DNA of 8,992 nt from an uncultured Flavobacteriales bacterium (GTDB taxonomy: Bacteria > Bacteroidota > Bacteroidia > Flavobacteriales_E > Vicingaceae): positions 1 through 8,992 of the forward strand of contig CAJXRL010000096.1 of NCBI GenBank assembly GCA_913059105.1, in the 5' to 3' direction. Every line of letters begins with the position of its first letter. Positions within the stretch are counted from its first letter, which is position 1. The position numbers and the translations under genes are program-made. Below are positions 1 through 5,130 of the stretch, one piece after another. The notes beneath the pieces are model-generated. The model was given only the letters and a program-made list of their open reading frames with translations, searched no databases and had not been told where the DNA came from.

Positions 1-47
1 GAGATTTCTGCCTGTCTCGTGGGCTCGGAGATGTGTATAAGAGACAG
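1..47 (+). other. Untrimmed Nextera i7-side sequencing adapter (not genomic)
   Basis: Bases 1-5 (gagat) match the end of the Illumina P7 primer, 6-13 (ttctgcct) look like an i7 index (it resembles Nextera index N703 as I remember it), 14-28 are the i7-side bridge gtctcgtgggctcgg, and 29-47 are the 19-bp Tn5 mosaic end agatgtgtataagagacag. This is library-preparation sequence left on the contig. Genomic sequence starts at 48. Confidence 0.98.
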
Positions 48-114
48 CTATTTGTGAGAATAGAGTAGTAGAGGTGTAAAAAAATGTAAGGCATATAAAA
101 AGTAATCTTTTCAT
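48..114 (-). CDS. 5' fragment of a divergent secreted-protein gene (signal peptide only), truncated by the contig end
   Basis: On the minus strand an ATG at 114-112 opens a frame that stays open to the adapter junction, giving 22 complete codons. The product starts MKRLLFICLTFF and continues to a TTLFSQI-like end. That is a textbook Bacteroidetes Sec signal peptide: basic n-region (K2, R3), a hydrophobic core of about 10 residues, then a small or polar c-region ending near S-Q, a very common cleavage context in this phylum. Everything after the signal peptide is lost, so the function is unknown; an exported or outer-membrane protein is the only inference. It is transcribed away from the bacilliredoxin gene. 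A weak -7-like box, TACATTTT on the minus strand (179-172), lies about 58 nt upstream without a clear -33 partner. The call rests on a short stretch, but the composition is hard to get by chance. Confidence 0.6.
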
Positions 115-200
115 TCGACTAAAATAATGATAGCAAAATCTGAAAATGTTAATGATTTCATAATAATGCATAAAATGTAAACCATTCGACGTGGATTACG

Positions 201-232
201 TTCAGTTCTCATACGAAGTTTGATTAACTTTG
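201..232 (+). promoter_or_regulatory. Bacteroidetes-type promoter for the bacilliredoxin gene
   Basis: TAACTTTG at 225-232 is a perfect match to the Bacteroidetes primary-sigma -7 consensus TAnnTTTG. A TTC at 201-203 sits at the expected -33 distance (21-nt spacer) as a one-mismatch version of TTG. The start site would fall near 236-238, giving a leader of about 37 nt before the ATG at 274. The remaining intergenic sequence (115-200) is AT-rich and separates two divergent genes; I see no other clear element in it. Confidence 0.6.
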
Positions 233-273
233 TAGTTCAAAATTTTACAGTAAATAATTAAACACATATAAAT

Positions 274-687
274 ATGTATCCAGCAGAACTAGTAGCCCCA
301 ATGAAAGAAGAATTGACTTCTGTGGGCTTTCAAGATTTAACGAATGCTTCAGAAGTTGATGCAGCCCTTTCAAATGCAGACGAGACTGTCTTGGTTATGG
401 TGAATTCAGTTTGTGGTTGTGCGGCAGCAAATGCTCGCCCTGCAGTAACTATGGCTTCAAAGCATTCAAAAGTACCTACAAGATTAACGACTGTTTTTGC
501 AGGAGTTGATCAAGATGCAGTTGCTCAAGCAAGAAAGCACATGTTGCCTTACCCTCCTTCGTCTCCATCTATTGCCTTATTTAAAGGGGGAAAGTTGGTC
601 CACTTCATCGAAAGACATCACATTGAAGGAAGACCTGCGGAGATGATCGCAGAAAATTTAACAGCTGCATTCGATCAGCACTGTTAA
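274..687 (+). CDS. BrxA/BrxB family bacilliredoxin (thiol-disulfide oxidoreductase)
   Basis: A 137-residue protein of the YphP/YqiW (DUF1094) family. These thioredoxin-fold proteins are known in Firmicutes to remove bacillithiol from S-bacillithiolated proteins (de-bacillithiolation) after oxidative stress. The family signature MYPAELV opens the protein, and the CXC-type active site is visible as C47-G48-C49 in the segment VNSVCGCAAANARP. Other family landmarks are the VFAGVDQDAV stretch, PYPPSSPSIALFKGGK with the cis-Pro region (about 93-107) and RHHIEGR (about 114-120). Length is normal (about 137-145 in the family). No signal peptide, so cytoplasmic. It stands alone with its own promoter and a strong terminator, and is not part of the ribosomal-protein unit behind it. 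The start is the ATG preceded by an AT-rich leader, and the family N-terminus confirms it. BrxA and BrxB cannot be told apart here, so no symbol is given. Confidence 0.92.
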   Translation: MYPAELVAPMKEELTSVGFQDLTNASEVDAALSNADETVLVMVNSVCGCAAANARPAVTMASKHSKVPTRLTTVFAGVDQDAVAQARKHMLPYPPSSPSIALFKGGKLVHFIERHHIEGRPAEMIAENLTAAFDQHC

Positions 688-711
688 TAACACACCAAAT
701 AAAAAGTTTTT

Positions 712-745
712 AATGAGGAAAAGCGCGCTTTTCCTCATTTCTTTT
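712..745 (+). terminator. Rho-independent terminator after the bacilliredoxin gene
   Basis: A perfect inverted repeat: aatgaggaaaag (712-723) pairs with cttttcctcatt (728-739) around a CGCG loop, a 12-bp stem. It is followed by ttctttt (739-745). It lies 25 nt past the stop codon. The opposite strand has A-rich flanks, so it mainly serves the plus-strand gene. Confidence 0.9.
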
Positions 746-785
746 AAAGGAATTAAAGTAGATGATAATTTTCTGTTATGTGATG

Positions 786-816
786 TTGTCTAAAATAAAA
801 ATTAATTCTAACTTCG
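786..816 (+). promoter_or_regulatory. Candidate promoter for rplM-rpsI
   Basis: TTG at 786-788 and TAACTTCG at 809-816 (one mismatch to TAnnTTTG) are separated by 20 nt, the spacing expected for Bacteroidetes -33/-7 elements. The start site would be near 820-823, leaving a leader of about 50 nt. An alternative -7 box, TAATTTTC (766-773, one mismatch), has no good -33 but would give a longer leader of about 95 nt that includes the whole 817-836 hairpin. The two cannot be separated by inspection. Confidence 0.45.
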
Positions 817-836
817 CATCCCCATTTTAGGGGATG
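817..836 (+). promoter_or_regulatory. Hairpin in the rplM leader; possible L13 autoregulatory element
   Basis: catcccc (817-823) pairs perfectly with ggggatg (830-836) around a 6-nt loop atttta: a 7-bp, GC-rich stem in an otherwise AT-rich leader, ending 36 nt before the GTG start of rplM. No U-tract follows, so it is not a terminator. Leaders upstream of L13 have been proposed in Bacteroidia by comparative genomics; I cannot test whether this one belongs to that family. If transcription starts from the 809-816 box, the left arm would be partly lost and the hairpin could not form in the RNA. Confidence 0.35.
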
Positions 837-861
837 AATAGTTATATACAATAAGTAAAAC

Positions 862-875
862 AAAGGAATACCGTG
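862..875 (+). promoter_or_regulatory. Ribosome-binding site supporting the GTG start of rplM
   Basis: aaagga at 862-867 resembles a Shine-Dalgarno sequence and lies 5 nt before the GTG at 873-875. It helps fix the non-ATG start, which is independently supported by the conserved MDTLSYKT N-terminus of Bacteroidetes L13. Confidence 0.55.
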
Positions 876-1328
876 GATACCTTAAGTTATAAAACCATTT
901 CGGCGAACAAAGCAACTGTTAATAAGCAGTGGGTTTTAGTAGATGCTGAGAACGAAACACTAGGACGTTTAGCTTCAAAAGTTGCTAAAATGATTAGAGG
1001 AAAGCATAAGCCAAATTACACTCCTCACGTAGATTGTGGAGACAATGTAGTGGTAATTAATGCTGAAAAAGTTAAATTGACTGGAAACAAGATGGCTGAA
1101 AAGAAATACGTTTCTTACAGTGAATATCCTGGTGGTCAAAAGTTTATTACTGCTGAGAATTTGTTAGCGAAAAAGCCACTTGCTTTGGTAGAAAAAGCGG
1201 TAAGAGGTATGCTACCAAAAAACAGATTGGGAAGAGCTTTATTCAGAAACTTACATGCAGTAGAAGGTGCTGAGCACAAATTTGGAGCTCAAAAGCCAAG
1301 AGAAATTAAATTAGATTCAATTAAATAA
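873..1328 (+). CDS. rplM: 50S ribosomal protein L13
   Basis: A 151-residue L13, an early-assembly 23S rRNA-binding protein of the large subunit. Visible landmarks: WVLVDAENETLGRLASKVA (20-38), IRGKHKPNYTPHVDCGD (41-57), the VVVINAEKVKLTGNK strand (59-73), YPGG (85-88) and the family signature VRGMLPKNRLGRALFRNL (about 110-127). Length and ends are normal for Bacteroidetes, whose L13 proteins carry an extra N-terminal MDTLSYKTISANKATVN-type segment and end in a short K-rich tail. The start codon is GTG, chosen because it gives exactly that conserved N-terminus and has an aaagga site upstream. rpsI follows after 4 nt, so the two are co-transcribed and probably translationally coupled, as in nearly all bacteria. 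Confidence 0.98.
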   Translation: MDTLSYKTISANKATVNKQWVLVDAENETLGRLASKVAKMIRGKHKPNYTPHVDCGDNVVVINAEKVKLTGNKMAEKKYVSYSEYPGGQKFITAENLLAKKPLALVEKAVRGMLPKNRLGRALFRNLHAVEGAEHKFGAQKPREIKLDSIK

Positions 1329-1332
1329 GGTT

Positions 1333-1719
1333 ATGGAGGTTATCAATACTTTAGGAAGAAGAAAGAAGTCGGTTGCTAGAATTTACATGACAAAAGGTAA
1401 AGGAAAGTACACAATCAACGGAAAAGACTACAAAGAGTACTTTCCAACTGTTGCATTACAATACAGAATTAACCAACCTTTTACATTGACGGACAATGTT
1501 GATCAGTTTGATTTGAAAGTCAACGTTTCAGGCGGTGGAATTACAGGTCAAGCAGAAGCAATTAGATTGGCTGTTTCTAGAGCATTTGTTCAAATTGATG
1601 CGGACCACAAGCCTGCATTGAAAGCTGAAGGACTAATGACAAGAGACCCAAGAATGGTGGAAAGAAAGAAGCCAGGTCAGAAAAAAGCAAGAAAGAAATT
1701 TCAATTCAGTAAGCGTTAA
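1333..1719 (+). CDS. rpsI: 30S ribosomal protein S9
   Basis: A 128-residue S9, the small-subunit head protein whose basic C-terminal tail reaches the P-site tRNA anticodon loop. Landmarks: LGRRKKSVARIYM (7-19), the signature GGGITGQAEAIRLAVSRAF (67-85), RDPRMVERKKPGQKKARK (104-121) and the canonical QFSKR end (124-128), with the invariant terminal Arg. Full length. The start lies 4 nt after the rplM stop, and a taagg overlapping that stop may act as a weak ribosome site. It is the last gene before a 143-nt spacer with two hairpins, so the L13-S9 transcript may end or attenuate there. Confidence 0.98.
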   Translation: MEVINTLGRRKKSVARIYMTKGKGKYTINGKDYKEYFPTVALQYRINQPFTLTDNVDQFDLKVNVSGGGITGQAEAIRLAVSRAFVQIDADHKPALKAEGLMTRDPRMVERKKPGQKKARKKFQFSKR

Positions 1720-1762
1720 TATCGTTTGTTGGGTGAAGAAATTCATCGAAATATTCAAGAAT

Positions 1763-1789
1763 TTAAGCATCGCCGAAAGGTGTGTTTAG
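1763..1789 (+). promoter_or_regulatory. GNRA-capped hairpin in the rpsI-rpsB spacer (possible rpsB leader element)
   Basis: Bases 1764-1774 fold with 1779-1788 to form about 10 bp (including three G-T wobbles and one bulged C at 1771) closed by a GAAA tetraloop (1775-1778). GNRA loops are typical of structured RNA rather than terminators, and no U-tract follows. It sits 7 nt before the terminator-like hairpin. A TAtcgTTTG sequence at 1720-1728, one base longer than the -7 consensus, could start a leader containing both hairpins, but it lacks a -33 box. Structure is read from sequence; function is inferred. Confidence 0.4.
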
Positions 1790-1795
1790 TATCAA

Positions 1796-1839
1796 AATTG
1801 CAGAGACTGATTTATTTCACTACTCTGCAATTGTTTTTT
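1796..1839 (+). terminator. Terminator-like hairpin between rpsI and rpsB (terminator or attenuator)
   Basis: aattgcagag (1796-1805) pairs perfectly with ctctgcaatt (1823-1832), followed by g and six T (1834-1839). The 17-nt loop contains a further TGA/TCA mini-pairing (1808-1810 with 1817-1819). A 10-bp stem plus U-tract is a good intrinsic terminator. Only 23 nt separate the U-tract from the rpsB ATG, too short for a -33/-7 promoter, so rpsB transcription must pass through this hairpin. Partial termination or regulated attenuation is therefore likely. Confidence 0.75.
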
Positions 1840-1862
1840 AATCGAACGTAAACACAAAAAAA

Positions 1863-2747
1863 ATGTCAAAAACAGACTACAAAGAATTATTGCAAGCAGG
1901 TGTTCATTTTGGACACTTAAAAAGAAAATGGCACCCAAAAATGGGAGCATACATTTTCATGGAAAAGAACGGAATCCATATTTTGGATTTACACAAAACG
2001 GCTGTTAAGTTAGACGATGCAGCTGAAGCAATAAAGCAAATCGCAAAATCAGGTAAGAAAATTCTTTTTGTTGCAACAAAGAAACAAGCAAAAGACGCTA
2101 TTGAAACTAGAGTTTCAGCTATTAACATGCCTTATGTAACTGAAAGATGGCCTGGTGGAATGTTAACCAACTTTGCTACTATTAGAAAAGCAGTTCGTAA
2201 GATGTCTACTATCGACAACATGTTGAAAGACGGAACATTCAAAGTTCTATCAAAAAGAGAAAGACTTCAAATTACTCGTCAGAGAGCTAAATTAGAAAGA
2301 GATTTAGGTTCTATTTCTGATTTGAACAGATTGCCTTCTGCACTTTTTATTGTTGACATTAAAAAGGAGCACATTGCAGTTGCAGAAGCGAAAAAGCTAA
2401 ATATTCCAACATTTGCTATTGTTGATACAAACTCTGATCCATCTTTAGTGGATTTTCCGATTCCTGCAAATGATGATGCTGCTAAGTCTATTGACAAGAT
2501 TTTAGAAATTATGACCGGAGCAGTTGCTGAAGGTTTATCTGAAAGACAAGACGAAAAGGACAAAAACAAAGTAGTGGCGGATAAGAAAGCTGCAGATAAG
2601 GAAGCAGCCGAAACAGCGAAGGCTGAATCAGCGAAAAAAGATGAGACAGCTAAAGCTGAAGAAGTAAAAGTTGAGCCATCAAAGGCTAAGCCGGCTAAAG
2701 CTGAAAAAGCAAAAGTTGAAGAGACAAAAGCTGACGAAGCAAAATAA
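1863..2747 (+). CDS. rpsB: 30S ribosomal protein S2 with a K/E/A-rich C-terminal extension
   Basis: A 294-residue S2, which binds late in 30S assembly on the back of the small subunit near S1. The conserved core covers about 1-228: LLQAGVHFGHLKRKWHPKM (9-27), YIFMEKNGIHILDL (30-43), FVATKKQAKDAI (69-80), ERWPGGMLTNF (94-104), the coiled-coil insert KRERLQITRQRAKLERDLG (131-149), LFIVDIKKEHIAVAEAKKLNIP (161-182) and VDTNSDPSLVDFPIPANDDA (187-206). After the core, about 66 residues (229-294) are almost only Lys, Glu, Ala, Asp, Val, Ser and Thr in irregular AKAE/KVE units, probably disordered. The core alone is close to the family's usual length, so the tail is an addition; similar low-complexity tails occur in other Bacteroidetes ribosomal proteins. 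The ATG follows an A-rich stretch. tsf starts 35 nt downstream, the standard rpsB-tsf pair. Confidence 0.98.
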   Translation: MSKTDYKELLQAGVHFGHLKRKWHPKMGAYIFMEKNGIHILDLHKTAVKLDDAAEAIKQIAKSGKKILFVATKKQAKDAIETRVSAINMPYVTERWPGGMLTNFATIRKAVRKMSTIDNMLKDGTFKVLSKRERLQITRQRAKLERDLGSISDLNRLPSALFIVDIKKEHIAVAEAKKLNIPTFAIVDTNSDPSLVDFPIPANDDAAKSIDKILEIMTGAVAEGLSERQDEKDKNKVVADKKAADKEAAETAKAESAKKDETAKAEEVKVEPSKAKPAKAEKAKVEETKADEAK

Positions 2748-2782
2748 TCTTTATTATTCACACAAATTAAATACATACTAAG

Positions 2783-3616
2783 ATGGCTAATATAACTGCT
2801 GCTGAAGTAAATAGATTAAGAAAGCACACCGGTACAGGCATGATGGACTGTAAAAAAGCTCTTGTTGAGGCTGAAGGTGATTTCGATAAAGCAATTCAAA
2901 TCCTTAGAAAAAAAGGACAGAAAGTTGCTGAAAAGAGAAGTGATAGAGACGCTAATGAAGGAGTTATTGTTGCTGGAGCAACAGAAGATTCTTCTTACGC
3001 TGCTATTATTACATTAAATTGTGAAACTGATTTCGTTGCAAAGAATGATGAATTCGTTGCTGTTGCAAAGAATATCTTAAACATTGCTTTAAACGAAAAG
3101 CCAGGATCTATTGAAGATTTAAGAGTTGCTAAGTTTGATGATTCTATGACAATTGCTGAAAAGTTAATTGAAGAAGTAGGTAAGATTGGCGAAAAGATTC
3201 AATTATCACATTTCGATGTAGTTTCGGCCGATAAAGCTGTAGCATACAATCATCCTGGTTACCAAACTGCAACTATTGTGGCTTTAAACCAAAACAATGA
3301 CGATGCAGCGGCTGCAGGAAGAAACGTTGCAATGCAAATTGCTGCAATGAACCCTATTGCTTTAGACGAAGCAAGTGTTAGCGATGAAGTTAAAGCTAGA
3401 GAACTAGAAATAGGTAGAGAGTTAGCTCTAAAAGAAGGTAAGCCTGAAGCTATTTTAGATAAAATTGCTCAAGGAAAACTTCAAAAATATTACAAGGATA
3501 ATACATTGTTAAATCAGCAATACTTTGTTGACAATAAAATGAGTGTTAAAGCTTATTTACAGTCAGTAAATAAAGACTTAACGGTTACTGATTTTAAGAG
3601 AAGTTCACTAGTTTAA
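2783..3616 (+). CDS. tsf: Elongation factor Ts
   Basis: A 277-residue EF-Ts, the guanine-nucleotide exchange factor that recycles EF-Tu-GDP in the cytoplasm. The N-terminal UBA-like domain is clear (VNRLRKHTGTGMMDCKKAL, 9-27, then EGDFDKAIQILRKKG). The EF-Tu-contacting TDFV motif is at 82-85, within CETDFVAKNDEF. Two core subdomains follow, with HPGYQTATIVALN (about 157-169) and the NVAMQIAAMNP helix (181-191), and a C-terminal module ending in SVKAYLQSVNKDLTVTDFKR. Length matches Bacteroidetes EF-Ts. It is the second gene of the rpsB-tsf unit; no promoter is visible in the 35-nt gap. A strong terminator follows within 11 nt of the stop, separating it from pyrH. Confidence 0.98.
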   Translation: MANITAAEVNRLRKHTGTGMMDCKKALVEAEGDFDKAIQILRKKGQKVAEKRSDRDANEGVIVAGATEDSSYAAIITLNCETDFVAKNDEFVAVAKNILNIALNEKPGSIEDLRVAKFDDSMTIAEKLIEEVGKIGEKIQLSHFDVVSADKAVAYNHPGYQTATIVALNQNNDDAAAAGRNVAMQIAAMNPIALDEASVSDEVKARELEIGRELALKEGKPEAILDKIAQGKLQKYYKDNTLLNQQYFVDNKMSVKAYLQSVNKDLTVTDFKRSSLV

Positions 3617-3626
3617 TTGAACAAAC

Positions 3627-3659
3627 AAAAAGCCTCGAAATTTATTTCGGGGTTTTTTT
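3627..3659 (+). terminator. Rho-independent terminator after tsf
   Basis: aaaaagcctcgaaa (3627-3640) pairs with tttcggggttttttt (3645-3659) around a TTTA loop. The stem is about 9 bp up to the G-T pair at 3632/3653, extended by A-T pairs, and ends in seven T. It marks the end of the rpsB-tsf transcript. Confidence 0.92.
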
Positions 3660-3714
3660 ATGCCCAATTGTGAAATCAAGAAGAGGCAAAACCAAAACTT
3701 GACTAACTTATTTT

Positions 3715-3722
3715 TAAATTCG
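3715..3722 (+). promoter_or_regulatory. Candidate -7 box upstream of pyrH
   Basis: TAAATTCG differs from TAnnTTTG at one position. A TTG at 3699-3701 is only 13 nt away, closer than the usual spacing of about 20, so the -33 assignment is poor. A start site here would leave a very short leader of about 10 nt before the ATG at 3739. Since a strong terminator precedes it, a promoter for pyrH-frr must lie within 3660-3738, and this is the best match I see. The box plus flank (TAAATTCGCATC) nearly repeats the rplM one (TAACTTCGCATC). Confidence 0.35.
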
Positions 3723-3738
3723 CATCAAAATAAAATTT

Positions 3739-4449
3739 ATGGCTTACAGGAGAATTCTTTTAAAATTAAGTGGAGAGGCCCTTATGGGTGAGAAGCAATT
3801 CGGAATTGATCACAATAGACTAGATCAGTATGCCAAAGAAATAAAGGAGATTGTAAGAGCTGGTATTGAAGTGGCAATTGTAATTGGAGGTGGAAACATT
3901 TTTAGGGGCATTCAAGCTGTTGATGGCGGGATTGACAGAGCTCAAGGTGACTATATGGGCATGTTGGCTACGGTAATTAATGGAATGGCGCTGCAATCGG
4001 CATTGGAGAAGCACGAAGTTTTTACTCGTTTACAAACGGCTATAAAAATGGAGCAAATTGCGGAACCATATATAAGACGAAGAGCAGTTCGGCATTTAGA
4101 AAAGGGTAGAGTAGTAATTTTCGGTGCGGGTACTGGAAATCCTTACTTTACAACAGATACAGCTGCAAGTTTACGTGCAATTGAAGTGGAGGCGGATGTA
4201 ATTTTGAAGGGCACAAGAGTTGACGGAATCTATGATAAAGATCCTGAGAAAAATGCAGATGCAATTAAGTTTGATACTATTTCGTTCACTGAAGTGTATG
4301 AGAAAGGATTAAATGTTATGGATATGACTGCATTCACGCTTTGCAATGAAAACAAGTTACCAATCGTTGTATTCGACATGAATACTCCTGGAAATTTGAA
4401 GAAGGTAGTAGAGGGAGAAAAAAATGTGGGAACACTTGTAGAATTTTAA
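3739..4449 (+). CDS. pyrH: UMP kinase (uridylate kinase)
   Basis: A 236-residue bacterial UMP kinase of the amino-acid-kinase fold, converting UMP + ATP to UDP + ADP in pyrimidine nucleotide synthesis. Bacterial UMP kinases are hexameric and typically feedback-inhibited by UTP. Landmarks: the ATP-phosphate loop KLSGEAL (9-15), GGGNIFRG (50-57) with the conserved Arg56, DYMGMLATVIN (71-81), the UMP-binding GTGNPYFTTDTAA (131-143), KGTRVDGIYDKDP (157-169) and NVMDMTAFTLC (192-202). Full length, no signal peptide. It is followed 39 nt later by frr, a pairing conserved across most bacteria. Unlike the frequent rpsB-tsf-pyrH-frr operon, a terminator separates it from tsf here. Confidence 0.98.
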   Translation: MAYRRILLKLSGEALMGEKQFGIDHNRLDQYAKEIKEIVRAGIEVAIVIGGGNIFRGIQAVDGGIDRAQGDYMGMLATVINGMALQSALEKHEVFTRLQTAIKMEQIAEPYIRRRAVRHLEKGRVVIFGAGTGNPYFTTDTAASLRAIEVEADVILKGTRVDGIYDKDPEKNADAIKFDTISFTEVYEKGLNVMDMTAFTLCNENKLPIVVFDMNTPGNLKKVVEGEKNVGTLVEF

Positions 4450-4488
4450 GGAGACAAATCAGTAATTTCATTTTATAAAATCAAGCAA

Positions 4489-5052
4489 ATGGAAGAGGAA
4501 ATAGAATTTATACTTGATTCTTTAAAGGAATCGATGCAGAAGACAGTAGATCACCTAGAAAAAGAGCTTACTAAAATTAGAGCGGGCAAGGCTAATCCTA
4601 GTATGGTAAGCAGCGTAATGGTAGATTATTATGGATCTATGACTCCCCTTACTCAAATTGCTAATATTGGTACGATGGATGCAAGAACCTTAACAATTCA
4701 GGCTTGGGAGAAATCTTCTTTAGAACCAATTGAAAGGGCTATTATTAATTCCAATTTAGGTTTGAATCCTCAAAGTAATGGAGAGATGATTCTAATTAAT
4801 ATTCCTCAATTGACTGAAGAGCGAAGACGAGATTTAGCCAAACAAGCTAGGGCAGAAGCGGAACATGCAAAAGTTGGGATTCGAAATGCTAGGAAAGAGG
4901 GAAATGATGAAGTGAAGAGGTTGGAGAAAGATGGACTTTCTGAAGATTTAGCAAAAGGAATTGAGGAAAAGATTCAAGATTTGACAAACGATTTTGGTTC
5001 CAAAGTAGATAAGATTTTGGTAGCAAAAGAAGCAGATATAATGAAGGTTTAA
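4489..5052 (+). CDS. frr: Ribosome recycling factor
   Basis: A 187-residue RRF, the tRNA-mimic that with EF-G splits post-termination 70S ribosomes. Landmarks: KELTKIRAGKANPSM (25-39), the hinge/domain II region with YYGSMTPL (47-54), IERAIINSNLGLNP (81-94), IPQLTEERRRDLAKQA (105-120) and IRNARKEGND (131-140). Arg132, the residue needed for ribosome binding in E. coli RRF, is at the same number. The two-domain L-shape (long helical bundle plus a small beta domain at about 31-104) is consistent with the sequence. Length is standard. No promoter is evident in the 39-nt gap after pyrH, so the two are probably co-transcribed. It converges on the large minus-strand gene across a shared terminator. 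Confidence 0.98.
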   Translation: MEEEIEFILDSLKESMQKTVDHLEKELTKIRAGKANPSMVSSVMVDYYGSMTPLTQIANIGTMDARTLTIQAWEKSSLEPIERAIINSNLGLNPQSNGEMILINIPQLTEERRRDLAKQARAEAEHAKVGIRNARKEGNDEVKRLEKDGLSEDLAKGIEEKIQDLTNDFGSKVDKILVAKEADIMKV

Positions 5053-5066
5053 ACATTTAAGTTAAT

Positions 5067-5113
5067 AGCATAAAAAAGGGGAATAAACAATGTTTATTCC
5101 CCTTTTTTATGCT
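5067..5113. terminator. Bidirectional Rho-independent terminator between frr and the surface-protein gene
   Basis: A 22-bp perfect inverted repeat: 5067-5088 pairs with 5092-5113 around a 3-nt loop (aat). The inner core ggggaataaac/gtttattcccc is GC-anchored and flanked by six A on one side and six T on the other, so each strand gives a stem plus U-tract. It lies 14 nt after the frr stop and 17 nt after the stop of the minus-strand gene, serving both convergent transcripts. Confidence 0.95.
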
Positions 5114-5130
5114 CAAATATTTCTTCCTGT

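Noticed and set aside
48..80. Possible C-terminal tail of a plus-strand gene ending at the taa at 78-80
   Set aside because: Only about 10 codons remain, with no recognisable content; the minus-strand signal peptide over the same bases is far more convincing.
112..190. Octamer cattcgac occurring twice (112-119 and 183-190)
   Set aside because: Two 8-mers 71 bp apart, one overlapping a start codon; too little to claim an operator or repeat.
1904..2128. 74-codon minus-strand frame opposite the 5' half of rpsB
   Set aside because: It lies wholly antisense to the conserved S2 core and has no start context or motif of its own.
2279..2776. 165-codon minus-strand frame opposite the 3' half of rpsB
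   Set aside because: It is the complement of the K/E/A-rich S2 tail, giving an artificial Ser/Phe/Ala-rich product; S2 on the plus strand is certain.
3820..4014. 64-codon minus-strand frame inside pyrH
   Set aside because: Antisense to conserved UMP kinase motifs; no promoter, no recognisable protein.
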